Assembly (NCBI GenBank): GCA_000226015.1
Contig: JH153296.1
Span: 78,236-142,235 of the forward strand
DNA from: Mnemiopsis leidyi
Lineage: Eukaryota; Ctenophora; Tentaculata; Lobata; Bolinopsidae
Direction: 5' to 3'
DNA length: 64,000 nucleotides
Shown: piece by piece, positions 1-12,700 of the stretch
How the letters are laid out: each line of letters opens with the position of its first letter
How positions within the stretch are numbered: position 1 is the stretch's first letter
Translations under genes and position numbers: made by a program
The notes under the pieces: model-generated
Database searches by the model: none
The model's input: the letters and a program-made list of their open reading frames with translations, nothing else
What the model was told of the DNA's origin: nothing

Positions 1-3000
1 ATTCTATGCAGGTTTGAATCTTCAGCATCAAATTATTATCAGATGATTCAGCAACGTATTCGGATGATAAAGGGAATTTTATTTTTATCACGATCATACT
101 CACGCACGCACACACGACACACGCACACACAACCATGACTGAATATTTTGTTCAGGAATGTTCCAGATGTGTGGACTGATGCTAATTCCTGAGCAGATCT
201 GGCTATCTTATCTCTCTGTATGGACTTACTTTTTGTGGAACGGGTCAGAGGACACTACGTGAAAAAAGGAGTACGATTTTGTGAAACATCAGACTTGCAT
301 TCTCGCATTGAGAATTCACAATTCAGACTGAATTTGAGTTTCAGACTACTGCAACTGAGCATCTTTACAACGGTCGCCTTCGGAGTTTAAGGATTTCGAA
401 GAAAGCAATGACTGAATCGATGTTGATCGACTTTAATTTTAATTCAAAGTAGAGCTACTTTTATTCATATAAATGCTATTTCTATTACTCTATGGCTTTA
501 CTTAAAATGTTTTGATCCAGGCCTGATCGAGCCGACAATAAAGTAAAGATTTACTCGATTTACAGAAAATTTATCGAAATACCCGATGAAGTTTTCCTCT
601 CCTTCCGACTAGGAATACCTGCCCCGTGCTATACTAGAAATAGCCAACAAAAGGTTCTACCTGTCCTTGCACGTGTCCAGGTCTAGAAGATGAAAAAGAA
701 GCTGTCATCCTTTTCATCTATCTGAACAACCGTGGTAGCACCTTGAGACAAAGCTCAGATATTGTCACGTGACTGAGACTGTACCAGACACTCAACATTC
801 CCCGACAATTCTCTCTCTTTTCATTCGGACCAGTGTGCCAGGCTGTTTCCTCCTCTTTTCCCCTCATTATCCAGCACCAAGGCTCCTTTCTGAGCACATG
901 CGCTGTACTGGAACCCCCAGGGCCCATCTTCTCCACGTATTGCACCTTGTGTTAATTTGAACTCGACCCATGTGGATCAAACAAGAAATTGAGTAGAATA
1001 GCCACCTCCAATTCAGTTGAATAACAAGCTTGATCTATTGATCACGTGTTATCACGGTCAATTAACAAACAGTTCAATAAGCCAGATAAATAGGGTCACG
1101 GTTCACGTTCTCTTCTTCTAACTAAGTGTGAGCTAGAGACATGGTCAATGTGGGCATGTGCTAGACCAGACCAATGTGGCATGTGGACTTGGACACATGA
1201 TCCTGCCCTCTAAATCACGTGTTCTTGCCCCTAGTACTGCTGCATTAAGACAATTAGAATAAGACGAGGCAAGGTTAGATCACTGTGGGAAAGTGAGTGA
1301 CTGAGAGTGTATGGACCTCAACATTCGAAAATTCAGGATTCCAGGCCAGCCCGGTTTAACTGTGACAGAAAGGGAGGCTGTGTCTTCCTGCTCCAGATAA
1401 AACCGTTGAAGTACCAAGTACCATCTCAACTGTGTATCCTGCACCCTGATACAGGTCCCACTTTAGTGCACAGCTATAAAACACTCCTTCTACACCAATA
1501 AAAGAGAGTTTATTTCCGGAGATAGTGGGAGTGACGCCTGATAAGCTGCCCGGTGATGACGGACCAGAGGGATACTGCCAAGTAAAAAGGAGGGGCTGTC
1601 CCCAACGTCCCGATATAGGGTGACGGTTTTTGCGGGACTTTTTGGTGATAAGACCGTGCAAACCGGGGGTCCTGTTGACAAGATAGCAGAGCTGTGACAG
1701 GGCCGATCTCCTTGATTGGGTTCCGCACCTAGCACTGTTCAATTAACGTCAAAACCTCGGACTGATCTATATTAAATACTAATGTAATGGGGAGGGTGGA
1801 TTGACCACGACATCCTGAAATTTGTAGACAGAGGATTAGACAGCTGTCTGCAGGTTGCGGGCCAAAACAAAGTTGACGTTAAGTTAGTGTTGTGTGTCAC
1901 CGGATAGGTTCGGAGATGTCACGTGATCCCTCTGAAGAAGCCTTGTTAGAGAGGGTTCTTACGTAGAACGTCAGGTTTGACAAAATAGATTTGTGCTAGG
2001 TATTGGAGAGCTGGAGCGAGCCATGATGATGATGATGACAAAGATAAAACAGTCGTGTAAATAAATATACAAACCACAAATAACTTACGTTACATTATAA
2101 ATAAAATTGGTAACATATATCATGTGCGTATCGTTCGTCCAATCTAAACTTTTACGTTCTGTATAAAAGTTTTACCGAAAACTGGCCGCATGCACAGACG
2201 TGCAAAAACCTTCTTCACAAATAGCCCACCACTCAATTTGATGCAGCCAAAAAAGCAAAAAAATATCAAAATTTATTCGATATAACCAGCATAAAGTGCA
2301 GTCAGTATAAAAATGTAATAACTTGCAAGGGTAAAAATTGATACTGCTGCTGTATATATTTTCGACAGTTGTTGATCAAGCATAAAATATCTCACTCTAA
2401 TTCATATGTAGATATGCTTCTATCAGTGAAGTTTGAGAGTCTTCATGCAAAAAAGCAAAAAACTGTCATTCAAATTTAGCTCAGTATCATAAAATGCATG
2501 TCATTGTGAGCGCTTGCAATCAGATATATATACCATAGATCTTCTATTAGATGATCAAATGTTGGATTGAAAAGAGCTGATGAGACTCTATCATAATTAT
2601 TTTCGATATGGTCACGAACAAAACAAGCGAGCTCTTAGAAAATGCTGATGCAAGTTTCACCTCTCACAACTGAAACTCAAGTGAGTTCCCTTATATCAAA
2701 ACGTCATTTGTTAAACGGCTTTTTAAACAATTAACATTTAACATAGATATTGGATAATATCAAAGATAATATAAACCACATGTATCCTCTTCAATAGTCA
2801 CTTCATAACTTGTCCGAAGCTTTAGTCAATCAGAGTTTCACGATACAATAGCCCAAATCTTCCTACCGATCATGCTCCTAAAATCTCAAAATCCCGATCC
2901 AGGAATCTCCATCTTTTCCGTGTTACAGCAAGACCAGCTCGACATAATTCTCGACAGCGTTTAAGAAATATGAACCACCGGTAAGTTTAAAGTAAGTGCT

Positions 3001-3065
3001 ACTACCACAGTCTGCAGAACCGAGTGACGTTATCAAAAGTATGAGCATGACATGAGAGGGGTGTT
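1..3065. other. Intergenic, 3' side of the Hes gene
   Basis: I see no coding region that can be supported here; the short open frames have no recognisable domain and no splice context. CACGTG E-boxes lie at 670, 766, 1043, 1216 and 1920. A perfect RBPJ/Su(H) core, TGTGGGAA, lies at 1284-1291. A short ATG/GAT microsatellite is near 2022-2040. The stretch after about 2040 is AT-rich and plain. Confidence 0.6.
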
Positions 3066-6000
3066 TCACCAGGGTCTCCAGAGAGGGAGAGAGTTGAAGG
3101 TGGACTGTGGGAGTCTGGTTCTTTCCGAGAGGGGTTGTGACATCAGGTTCATCTGAAGTGGGGGGTTGGTCAGAAACTGTTTTGTGTAAGTAAAACATTC
3201 ATTGGAAACAATCTACAGGAAAACTTTTGGGTAGTCATTATTGCGGATGTCTTCTACAATTTGAGAATATAAAAGTTACAAAAAATAAAATGTTATTGAA
3301 TCTTACCAGTTCTTCTCTTGCGGTCAAAGTGCCGGGCTTGGGGATGAAGGTAGAGAGTGTGGGAACTTTGTGTGGGTTCGTCAGCATGGCTAGTCGAGCT
3401 TGGAGAGCTGCTTGGATGGCTGGAGAGAGAACTTTGGGGAATCCGGAGAGAGGGCTGAGGGGGAGAGGAGAGGGTTAGGATACAATACTTACAACTCATG
3501 TAGGATACAATACTTACTACTCATGTAGGATAGTAGGATACAATGAGGTGTGAATTCTGGGATGATGTTTGGTTCAACAAATGTCCTAAATTAAAAAACT
3601 GAACTACACTGAACATGTACTCACTTGATCATGATTTGAGGTTTGGGTTTGATTAGACCGGGAACACGACCGGGAGAAGCGACACTGCCGCTTAGTGGGG
3701 GAGATCCACACACCTGTAAACATAACACGGTCAGTTTCACTCACAACTAAACAGACAAGTCAGAATATCATACAATTCTAAATAAGATATTTTCTATCGG
3801 ACATCTAGTTATTAGACAGATAGGAGAAAAGTCGGCCATTCAAGGATCTCTGGTCCAACCCCCTCTAGTCATATTTGGACGACTGCCAATTTGTCCAACA
3901 CAAATTGGCGGATCAGAGTGACATCTCTATCGTTCGTCAAACCGGTCAACTCATTAAAGCTTGCAGCTCCTGCCACATAATGACTACTCTTGACTCAGGC
4001 CCATCTGTTCCTGATCACGCACCATCACCACTCTCACCGCCTTTCCGACCAATGGTCAAAGTTTGCGTCCCCCACTCTTGTTGAATATTGATGGTCCAGG
4101 CATGGCTGAATAACCACGATGAATACAATTAAGCTGTCAGATGATTGCGGGATCGTGATTAGTTTGACTGCCTGGTTGCTGCACACCAAAACACCGCATT
4201 AAACGCTGATTACTAGTCACATTAATCCGGCCACACAAAGATCCAACTCAAATTTACCGGTACCATCCAATGGTAGCTCGGGCATGCAGAGTGCTCATTT
4301 CGGTAGGAGAACGAGGTTCTAAGCGCACCTAAAGGGCCGATTTGGAGGTTTAAATAGCCCTAAGGGTGTTTTTCGGTGAGAGTTTAATGAGCCATTGAAT
4401 CTGAATCATGATGAATTATAATTAGGTCCGATGTGTAATGTGTATGTATGCGATTACGGCTGTTAGAGGACTGTAAATCTCAGACATGTAGGGCAGGGAT
4501 ATGTAGGCCTAGTTAGGTTTAAAACTATTGGTTTGTCGCATACGCTTTGCCACGATGACCCCCACACTAACGACGCACATCACATCATCACTCTCAACTA
4601 TAGGGTTCTCCCCCTGTCTAGACGTCCTGATAACCTCCTAGGTTATAACCAAGTGTCTGAACTCCATATACTCTCCCTCAATTCATACAGAGATAAATGC
4701 AACTTTTCGCGGACACCCAGAGAAAATTTGGAGGCTGCCGCTAAATTTCAACCCTCAATTTTCCGAGTAACACAAGTGTAACTCTCTCTACTACCCAGAC
4801 GTCTCAAGTACTGTAACCCACGTACAGCGAGGCATGGGAAATAAGTGTTCTTGCAGACAGGTATCCGAACGGGAGTTGAAAGGGGTGAGGATGTGTTAAC
4901 TGGTCTGTTCAGCTAGGACGAGACCAGGGAGGTCGTGAGAAGAAGGAGAGAAAGTGTAGACTTTATTTAGCAGCTGTCACCACGATCTCTTTCAGTGTCC
5001 GTCGATGATGTGGAAATTGGCGCCCAGTGCACCGTTTTGATTCCCAGTATTGTTAACAAGGTAGAAATGAATGGGAGGCCAGGTTTAAAAATGGAGTTTA
5101 AGAAGGGGGGCTGTCAGAGATAGCGCGACATCGGGTGATCCCGGAACAGGAATATGCCATGAGGTGATTGGATATGCTAGAAGTGGGGCTGATGTGATTG
5201 GATATGGTTGAAGAGGGGCTGAGGTGATTGGATATGGTTGCATGGTCTCTAGACCACAGACTTAAAAGGTAGACTGATAAGAGGGTCTGTTGACCCTCGT
5301 ACAGAGGTCATGAATAATAAACTATTACCGAGGATGTTGGTACGTCTCTCGGACAGTGCCTATCATCAGCTCTATCAACAGGAAAATTTTAAATGTTTAC
5401 AAGAATTCATGTTGCCGCGTGAGGAGAGTTTGAAGGAGCTGGTGGGGTTTCGGTGGAGGTTGGTCGATTTTCAGAGTGCTTTAAAACTGACATTTTAAAA
5501 CCCATGAGAAAAGGGCCCGCAATCGACAAAAACTTGCCGGATAAACTTATGTACCAACTGCCACCCTGAACTTTAACTATGAGTACCAAACCGAAATCAC
5601 AGAGCGTTAAACTTACCTTCAGATGGCTGGGGGTGCGAGCACCAGGAGAGCTTGGAGGTGAGGGGTACCCGGGAGAGTGAGGGGGTGTCGCCCCACAGGA
5701 CACCGGAGACTGGGCTCCGAGTCGGGGAGGGGGGTTCGGTGGGCAGGACACTGTTGTAAGTCGGGCAATCTGCAGAAATAGACTGGGTCAGAGAGGGAAA
5801 TCTACAAAGTTAGAGTACTACTCATTTATTCATATTTGTGTTGTATCTGATAAAATTTTAAAGAAAGCACATCGAACTTCATTCAGGTTTACAGTTTCCC
5901 TGGAGATAACCGATCAACTAACCAGTTTCTGTCTAGTGTTATCATCAATAGCAGGAGAGAACATCATCATCTTAGCAACCTCAGAGAGACACTCGGAGTA

Positions 6001-6650
6001 ACCCTTTCTGAAACTTTTCTCTTCTGTGTTCACTGGACCTAGACCTTGCACTGAAAATATTTAAGTATTTAGACTCGCAGAATAACCAAATGAGTTATCA
6101 AGAAATATAGACTTTTAAAATGTTGATTTGAAACCGATTTTATTACTTCAATAAAAAATGTGTATCGCAAATAAAGAAGTGAAACCCACATTGTGCGGTC
6201 CTAGCTCTCTTGTCCCTAGCTTCTCGTCGTCTCTTTCTCAGCTGCTTGAGGTGGTTTACAGCCATCTCCAATACATCGGCCTTGTCGGTCCTAGCGTCAG
6301 CGTGTGTTGTCGGCAGGATCTCTCTGAGGGCATCGACACTGGCGTTAATGCGGGCTCGTCGTCGGCGTTCAACTAGAGGTTTGGGCAGCTTGCCAACCTG
6401 TGAGGAGAGGAGGGTCAGGGTGGTTTAAATCAGGAGAAATAGGTAGCAATATATCGCTATATTGCTAAAATGCTATCGATGGTACTTGTTTTTGTGGATT
6501 TTAATGTTTCTTTATATATAAGTCGTGATAAATGTAAAGTTTTTAGAATGTAACAACTATAACATATAATTCGACGGCAGGTGTCAAGTTGAGAAGTCAT
6601 ACCTTGGGCAGATTCAGCATAGGTTCTTGCTTTATGTCGGGAGCGGCCAT
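3066..6650 (-). CDS. Hes (Hairy/Enhancer-of-split) bHLH-Orange transcriptional repressor
   Basis: Nuclear DNA-binding repressor, usually a Notch target that recruits Groucho/TLE. Exons read on the minus strand: 6650-6603 (start MAAPDIKQEPMLNLPK), 6397-6190 (bHLH), 6050-5923 (Orange), 5769-5617 (Pro/Ser-rich), 3713-3625, 3585-3493, 3454-3307 and 3152-3066. All junctions are GT-AG and phases agree throughout, giving about 317 codons, normal for Hes. Key signals: the basic region KPLVERRRRARINAS has the family proline near its start; helix 2 carries VLEMAVNHLKQLR; the Orange domain contains FRKGYSECLSEVAKMMM; the last residues are LWRPW followed by stop, the Groucho-binding tetrapeptide. Exon 3585-3493 is symmetrical (93 nt) and has a duplicated donor, so it may be a cassette or not real; without it the protein is about 286 codons. 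The last exon could also start at 3176 in the same frame. Hes versus Hey: WRPW, not YRPW, favours Hes. Confidence 0.9.
3478..3527. repeat. 25-bp tandem duplication covering a Hes 5' splice site
   Basis: Two almost identical 25-bp units (3478-3502 and 3503-3527, one mismatch) each carry a GTAAGT donor on the minus strand, at 3492-3487 and 3517-3512. Only the 3' donor keeps the WRPW frame, and it leaves a 38-bp intron before the acceptor at 3455. The other donor gives a 63-bp intron and an early stop in the next exon. Confidence 0.7.
5161..5240. repeat. 30-bp minisatellite in Hes intron 4
   Basis: Two full 30-bp units and one partial unit, each starting with the consensus gaggtgattggatatg. It lies in the 1.9 kb intron between the Pro-rich exon and the next exon, away from either splice site. 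Confidence 0.8.
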
Positions 6651-7141
6651 GATCAAACTTTCTTGTGTATAAACTAGTGGGAAGAAGGTTAGAACTTACA
6701 AATTTGCAAAATTGAAATGTTTCTTGAAAATGGTCATATTGTAATGGTCGAGCGTATTAAAAATTAAAAGTTAACAAAGAAAGTTAACTAAGCAGGAAAT
6801 CGAGGAGAAATCTGAAGCCGACAAAATTTCGAAGCACAAGTGGAAAACAATTACTGCAAGTATAACAACAACGAAGGTCGACGACGCAACGCACGTTGGT
6901 TTTAACAGCAGACCTAGCAGTACGGGAGCTAAGCTGCTGATATAACATTGACCGAAAAGTTAGAAGTGCACCTTGTAAAATGAGGTAATTAACGATGGAG
7001 ATCAACAAAAACATATCGTGGTATAAAGTTGCAGCTGTGCGTTTTGTTTAGAAAACAAATTAATTGCACGACGGCGAGGGAGTAAGACAGAGTGATTTGA
7101 GTGCACTCCCATCACTTACCATGCAGAGCTGATTAATCTAC

Positions 7142-7149
7142 CGTGGGAA
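7142..7149 (+). promoter_or_regulatory. RBPJ/Su(H)-type site CGTGGGAA upstream of Hes
   Basis: Exact match to the YGTGRGAA consensus, about 490 bp upstream of the Hes start codon. A near match in the opposite orientation (CGTGGGAT on the minus strand) is at 7253-7260. A second exact consensus match, TGTGAGAA, is at 9448-9455. Notch control is known for the Hes family; that these sites work here is inference. Confidence 0.45.
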
Positions 7150-7323
7150 GGTGAAGCTAATCTCGATCTACGTGTACATAGACGCTATCGACCGTATTGG
7201 GAACCCCTAAAAACTCTGATCAAGACAAGGAGTGTGCAATTGTGCTGGGAAAATCCCACGAGCCGAGTTGTGTGATAGAGCAAGAAGGGAAGCGTGACTT
7301 AATGATGCAGCTACGGGGTATTA

Positions 7324-7366
7324 TCTCACGGCATCGTGCTCTCTCACGGCATCGTGCTCTCTCACG
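7324..7366. repeat. 18-bp tandem repeat
   Basis: Unit tctcacggcatcgtgctc, two full copies plus a partial third. No coding context. Confidence 0.7.
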
Positions 7367-8221
7367 CCACAAAAAAGCAGTGAGATCAGGACAAAAATTG
7401 CCGATGTTTAACATCAACTTCAGAGAGAGAGGATCCAGGTCGGAATGAAGGTGAGAAACTTGTAGAGAATCAGAGGAAACGATAACGCTAACTGGTGTGC
7501 TACGGACAGACAAGGCAGAGGCAGGTAACCGAGTGGTAAGATCAGGTACTGATACTGGTAAGATCTGGTACTGGTACTTAGAGAGAATTGAAAAGGAGAT
7601 GATCAGTTGAGAGAGCAAATCAGCCAGCCTGGCACAGGACCTCTACTGCGTCGTTCGGTAACTCTGGTCAGGATCGACATTGATCCTCCTCAATTAGGGA
7701 GAGTCGTCTCCTGTTACTCGGGGATGGGTATCGAGTGACACTGATAGGGACCTTGCTGGGGATGCACTGACAGGCCTGAGAGACAGGGAGATTCCTACCT
7801 CAGGGCAATTAATCAGGCGACAGAGAGAGAGAGTATGTGAACTGCTGCTGTTAGTGGCTCACTATTGATGACGAGATTGGAGATAATGGCTTGGTTTGAT
7901 GTCATTGTCATGGTATGTTTAACCCGTCAAGAGAGCGTGTTGACAGATTAGCGGGATTTAGCAAGCAGTTGATTAGCAAGATAAACAATCATACTTACTA
8001 CTGATTCACCTTCAAGACAGATTGACATGTCATCTTCTTGATTGATCCAAATGCTCTTTACCGTAGAAGATAATCTTATGTTAATAGATTAGAGTGACAG
8101 TCAGAGCGATTTAAGTTGCAGACACAATGTATTCAAACAGTTAAACTAAAATAAAAATATGACCTTCAAGATGACTCTCAAGAAGACCTAAACATGAAAA
8201 AACAGATCGAGACAGCGTCGT

Positions 8222-9735
8222 CACGTGATAATTAGACAGTGTCACCACGTCATCAACTGGAAAAAACGTTGAAGTAACCCGCTGGTAAAGCAGACCCGGC
8301 AGAGTGGTGAAGATGAGGAATATGCTCTCACAGTACCTCTCACTCCCTCGAGAATGCAGTCTGAGATAGCAAGGATCCTATCCTGGCAAACCAATCACCC
8401 TCCCCTCCAATCAGTTACTCTCTGTCAGTCACGTGACGATCTAGAACAGTCTGATAGGCATGTCGCTGTGGGAGATAGCCCGACACGTGGCCCAGGAACA
8501 AGGACACGTGACAGATCAGAAGTTGGAGAGGACAGATAAAAGTCTGGATGTCAAGCAGAGGAGGAGAGAGGAGACACTCCAGCCGTGTCTGATCAGAGGT
8601 TTATAGCGACACACTCAGATCGGCACGACCTGAAGACAGTTAGGTGTGAAAACTCTTACACGGCTCGTCAAGATACAGACTTGAGTCGGTAGAAGGAGGG
8701 AAGTGTGATATGGCGATATGGTCTGAAGTCTGAACTTTAGATACCTCCTATTTTAGATACCTCCTATTTTAGACACCTCATATTTAAGATACCTCCTATT
8801 TTAGATAGGAGGTAGATACCTCCTATTTAAGATACCTCCTATTGTTGAAGCAAGCTCACAATGACCGTCACAAGCCATCACATTATGCAATTATATCCTA
8901 TCAACTGACTAAGGCGGTAAACTAACATCTACATATTGATATGGGTAGCAGGAGAGAAACTGAGAGGGTGATAGAAAGGAGACAGTGTTCCTAGACGTGA
9001 CATTATGTTTGTTCAGACAGTCAGATGGAGGCAGAGGGAAACAAAACAAAACAACTTGCACCTGTCTGACTAGAACAATAGGGAGGAGGTGATACCTTCA
9101 GTATACACACCGTGCAAATTAAACCGAGACTCAGTTTAGCGTGACCACGTGACCACGTGAACCGAGTTAACCTTCATTGATCGTAATTTGGGAGAGTGGA
9201 ACTGAAAAGGAGAACAAACATCTGGTTAGCACGGTTAACAATGGAGGCTTAGTAAACATCATTAGTATCAGTTATCATGTAGACGTTCACAGGTAACATG
9301 ATTCTAAAAGAAGATAGAGAGAGAGGGGATTGTGGTGAAAAACTACCTACTACAGAAAATTAACGGGTCAAAGAACCCGCTACATCGGACACAATAGCCA
9401 ACTAGCTGATCAGTTTAACAAGGACACACGAAGTGGAATTGGCAACGTGTGAGAATGGAGGTCTCAGGTCACCTTGGGTCTCTCTCCCTCCTACATACCG
9501 AGCATACCCCTGAGGGGGCGGACCAATCAGGGACGAGTATTTGTGACACGTGCTCTGTCAGGGAGCCAACCAGCGGCCTCCCTGAGGGGCGCAAGAGAGA
9601 AAAGTCTGTCAAACCCTCCTCTCATCATCATACCCTGGAAATTAATAGCTTGTCATTAATTGGACCACGTGGCCCCGACCTGCGATACCCGGGACTTTAA
9701 AGCTTGTGTGATGATTGGATAATAACCACCACGTG
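8222..9735. promoter_or_regulatory. Cluster of CACGTG E-boxes upstream of Hes
   Basis: Nine CACGTG palindromes lie in 1.5 kb, at 8222, 8430, 8484, 8505, 9146, 9154, 9547, 9666 and 9730. Two of them (9146/9154) are eight bases apart. At this base composition about one per 6 kb is expected. Hes proteins bind CACGTG/CACGCG, so autoregulation is possible; other bHLH or bZIP-bHLH factors are equally possible. Confidence 0.4.
8737..8843. repeat. 16-bp tandem repeat with an inverted unit
   Basis: About six copies of a 16-bp unit containing agatacctcctat. One copy is followed by its partial inverse (ataggaggt), so the block can also fold into a hairpin. Confidence 0.8.
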
Positions 9736-12700
9736 ATCAGAAACCTTTCTGTCTGATTGGCGGGGAGGGATCAATTATTGTATACTCGTTTCAACTACCT
9801 GTTGTCTGATTGAATTACTCAACAGATCCCGGATATCGAGGCCTCGTTTCAGCTGACAAGGATTGTGTTTCTAACTAGCTACCTGCCAGGGTGGAGAAGA
9901 GAGAGAAGGGGGTGAAAAGTCAGAAGAGGGTGTTAACTGTTCCTAAGTAGATAACTCTTCCTGGTTGAAAATGTCTCAGACAAATTTTCGGTAGCTACTC
10001 ATCTCATCAAATTGGAGGGCGATGATTAGCTGCGAATTTTCACTAATTTGGCCTAGACTTTGAGGTTTGATAGAGTTGTAAACTGCTATGTAACTGCCTT
10101 CATGATATGTTCTAATGAAGTAATGAGAAAAACGGTCGGTGAAGTTATCGGAACTTTACTGAAAGTTTTTGACCCTGAAAGTTGTGATATCGATTAAGTA
10201 GGTCGACTCTAACTCCAGCTTTCATCAGGTCGTCAAAAGTTTACAAACAAAAAAACTTCACCACTTAACGACAAAGAAAAATCTGAAATACTGTCACGTC
10301 ACCAGCTGGTCACATCACACGGTTACGAAGTAAAGTTTTGTGACACGGTAGCACGACTGGCGGATTGTTGCCATGGTATTACTATAGAAACGTGTCAGAA
10401 GAAGATGTAGAGAACCGAGGAGCTGAGAGGATCTGGACAGGTGTCAGATTCTTCTGAAACTGAGAATATCGGCTGAGTGGTGGACTGAAAACCGACAAGG
10501 GAGAGAGGTACTGGTGGCTGAGTGGCTCTTATAGGGGGTACTTTGTACCACTCGGTCCAGGCGAGTTTGTTCTAGACAGGGGATTATTGCGGTTTGGTTG
10601 AAAGAATGACAGGCATCTTAATCAACTGAGAATGCGGATGCAGAGTACCTGACAAATAATTATTTTCTGATTATGTGGTGGTCCTTTAATTGTCAGATAG
10701 TTGCCGCTGATTAGCGGGATTTGTAGCCGATTCTCGGCCACTCAAGGAAGGGGATGTTTGCGGCTCAAACTGGCGGATTGAAGGGAAGTGAGGTTTGTCA
10801 ACTGAGCCGGAGATAATTAACAAGAGGACACGTAACTTGGCCGCAACTTTTAAGCAGTGAAAATTAAAAGTAGCTGGCATTAACACAGTGTTAGTTGCTA
10901 CACCTGCAGTGAAACAGTGCCTGACTTTGAGTCAGCTGTCACACTGTTGTTGAGTCTCGTGTGAGTGTAAAAGTAACAATTAACACTGGAATTATTTGCT
11001 AAGGGATTTGTACTATGGTTCCGGTAATCCACTCAAAGGATAATACAGAGTATTAAAACGAGATAACGTCTACGTGAATGAAATGATAAACAGGTAAGAC
11101 GTGGTGCTTTTTTTTTAAGTTCTTCGTAACCTCAAGAATCCTAGCACTAGAAGGGGTGGTACAAGAAACAGCGAAATAACAAACAAGTACAGCTCAGTAC
11201 GGCAGTACAAGAACTAACATTGACGACGAAATATTGTCCTGCCAAAATCGGAACAGATCACGCACGAAGCAGGGCACAACTGGACTTATGCCACAGCAGC
11301 AGCAGCAGCACTCCCTGAAGGACTACAGCAAAGCCGCCACCACGATTACCAAGTCAGAATCGTCTAGTAGCACCGGTCAGGCTAGCTCACACTTTTTTGG
11401 TAAAAATTAGAGGGCAAGTATACCAAAAAGGAGCTAAAAGGCAGGGAGAGAGCAGGGCATTGTGACAGTTCACACAACACGTATGAAGCCCTGTGGTGAG
11501 AACTAGCTACACAGTGACAAAATCATTGACAAGTTCGCGGGAAACCCGTGAAGGCAGTTAAACGGCCCTGCAGACGTTGAACACACGAGATACGCTGACC
11601 AGCTGGGCGGGGACCACGTGACCACTACAAAAACAGGGGGCTCCCCAACAACCGCTCGACCAGTCGCAACGGCCCGTAAATTCAATAGCTCTGAGTTGGA
11701 GGGATATGACCTAACTTTGAGAACTCAACAAGGGTAACGGTTCTGACAGTGGGTACTTGGACTGGGGGCAGCTGGTGATGAGCTAGCAGCGAGGGGATGA
11801 AAGGAAAGCCTACATCGTTAAACAGAGAGGGAGAGAGAGTTGTTAAAGCTGCTGGCTCAGAGGGGAAGCTCTATCCGTATTCTGACGTAACAACTGTCGT
11901 TAGAAGCTCGACCCAGTAGCTCGTGTTTTTGCAGTTGTACAGACACGGTCCTGCTACAGGTGCAGAGAGAGAGAGAGAGATCTGCAACAAGGGCCCGCCA
12001 GGAGAAAAACAATACAATCGGGCTGTGGGGCGAGGTAGGGTGTCGGAGACGTGGTTTGAGACGTTGAGACAGGATATTAGATCATGTTTTCGTCTGGATT
12101 TAGAGCTTCTTACATGGTTTCGGCCGCCAAAAGATCGGTGAAAGAACAGAGAAAGTGAAAAACAAGTGTACAAAGACTTTTAGACTGAATCTAGACTAGT
12201 GTGAGGATATGTTTGTGTTGCGTTGGATCGGGAAACTAAAAAACTCAGAAACTCCCAAACTGAACACTCTAAAAGACGGAGCTCAAAAACAGAATACAGA
12301 TCAGAGAGAAAGTGAGAGAAACTTTACAGAACGAAACTCGGACAGTCGTTTTAAAGAAGTAACAGCTGACGGTGGGAGAGAGCACGATAGCACTCTGTTC
12401 TCGCCTCCGTCTGTGCTAATAAAACTGAGAGCTAGAGAGAGTGAGGTCTGAAAAGTCGGCATGATCCCGCTGACTTGGCGATGAGGTTGGGAGAACGAGG
12501 TGAAGTGTAGGGCTTCCCGGGCTGACGTGACCCGGGCTGCCTCTTCTTCCTGACTAGTGCTTGTTTACTCGACCGGAGTGAGCAGGTCCGATCGTCAGGC
12601 CTCGTCTCAATCCTCGCCTTTCTACAGTAGGATTCACGTCACACTACGTACTTAGACTGCTCCTCGCCGTTCTTTTCAAGTTTTTACTGGAAGTGGAAAG

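Larger units (their letters stand above)
6651..8221. other. Hes 5' flank, non-coding
   Basis: No supported gene. It holds a GTGGGAA core at 6677-6683 just upstream of the Hes ATG, a perfect RBPJ-type site at 7142-7149, a reverse-oriented near match at 7253-7260, and an 18-bp tandem repeat at 7324-7366. Confidence 0.5.

Noticed and set aside
1356-1742. Three overlapping minus-strand frames near 1.5 kb
   Set aside because: They are mutually overlapping, with no homology or splice support.
2923-3198. 91-codon minus-strand frame over the Hes last exon
   Set aside because: The neighbouring frame ends in LWRPW-stop and matches the phase of the previous exons; this one is a shadow.
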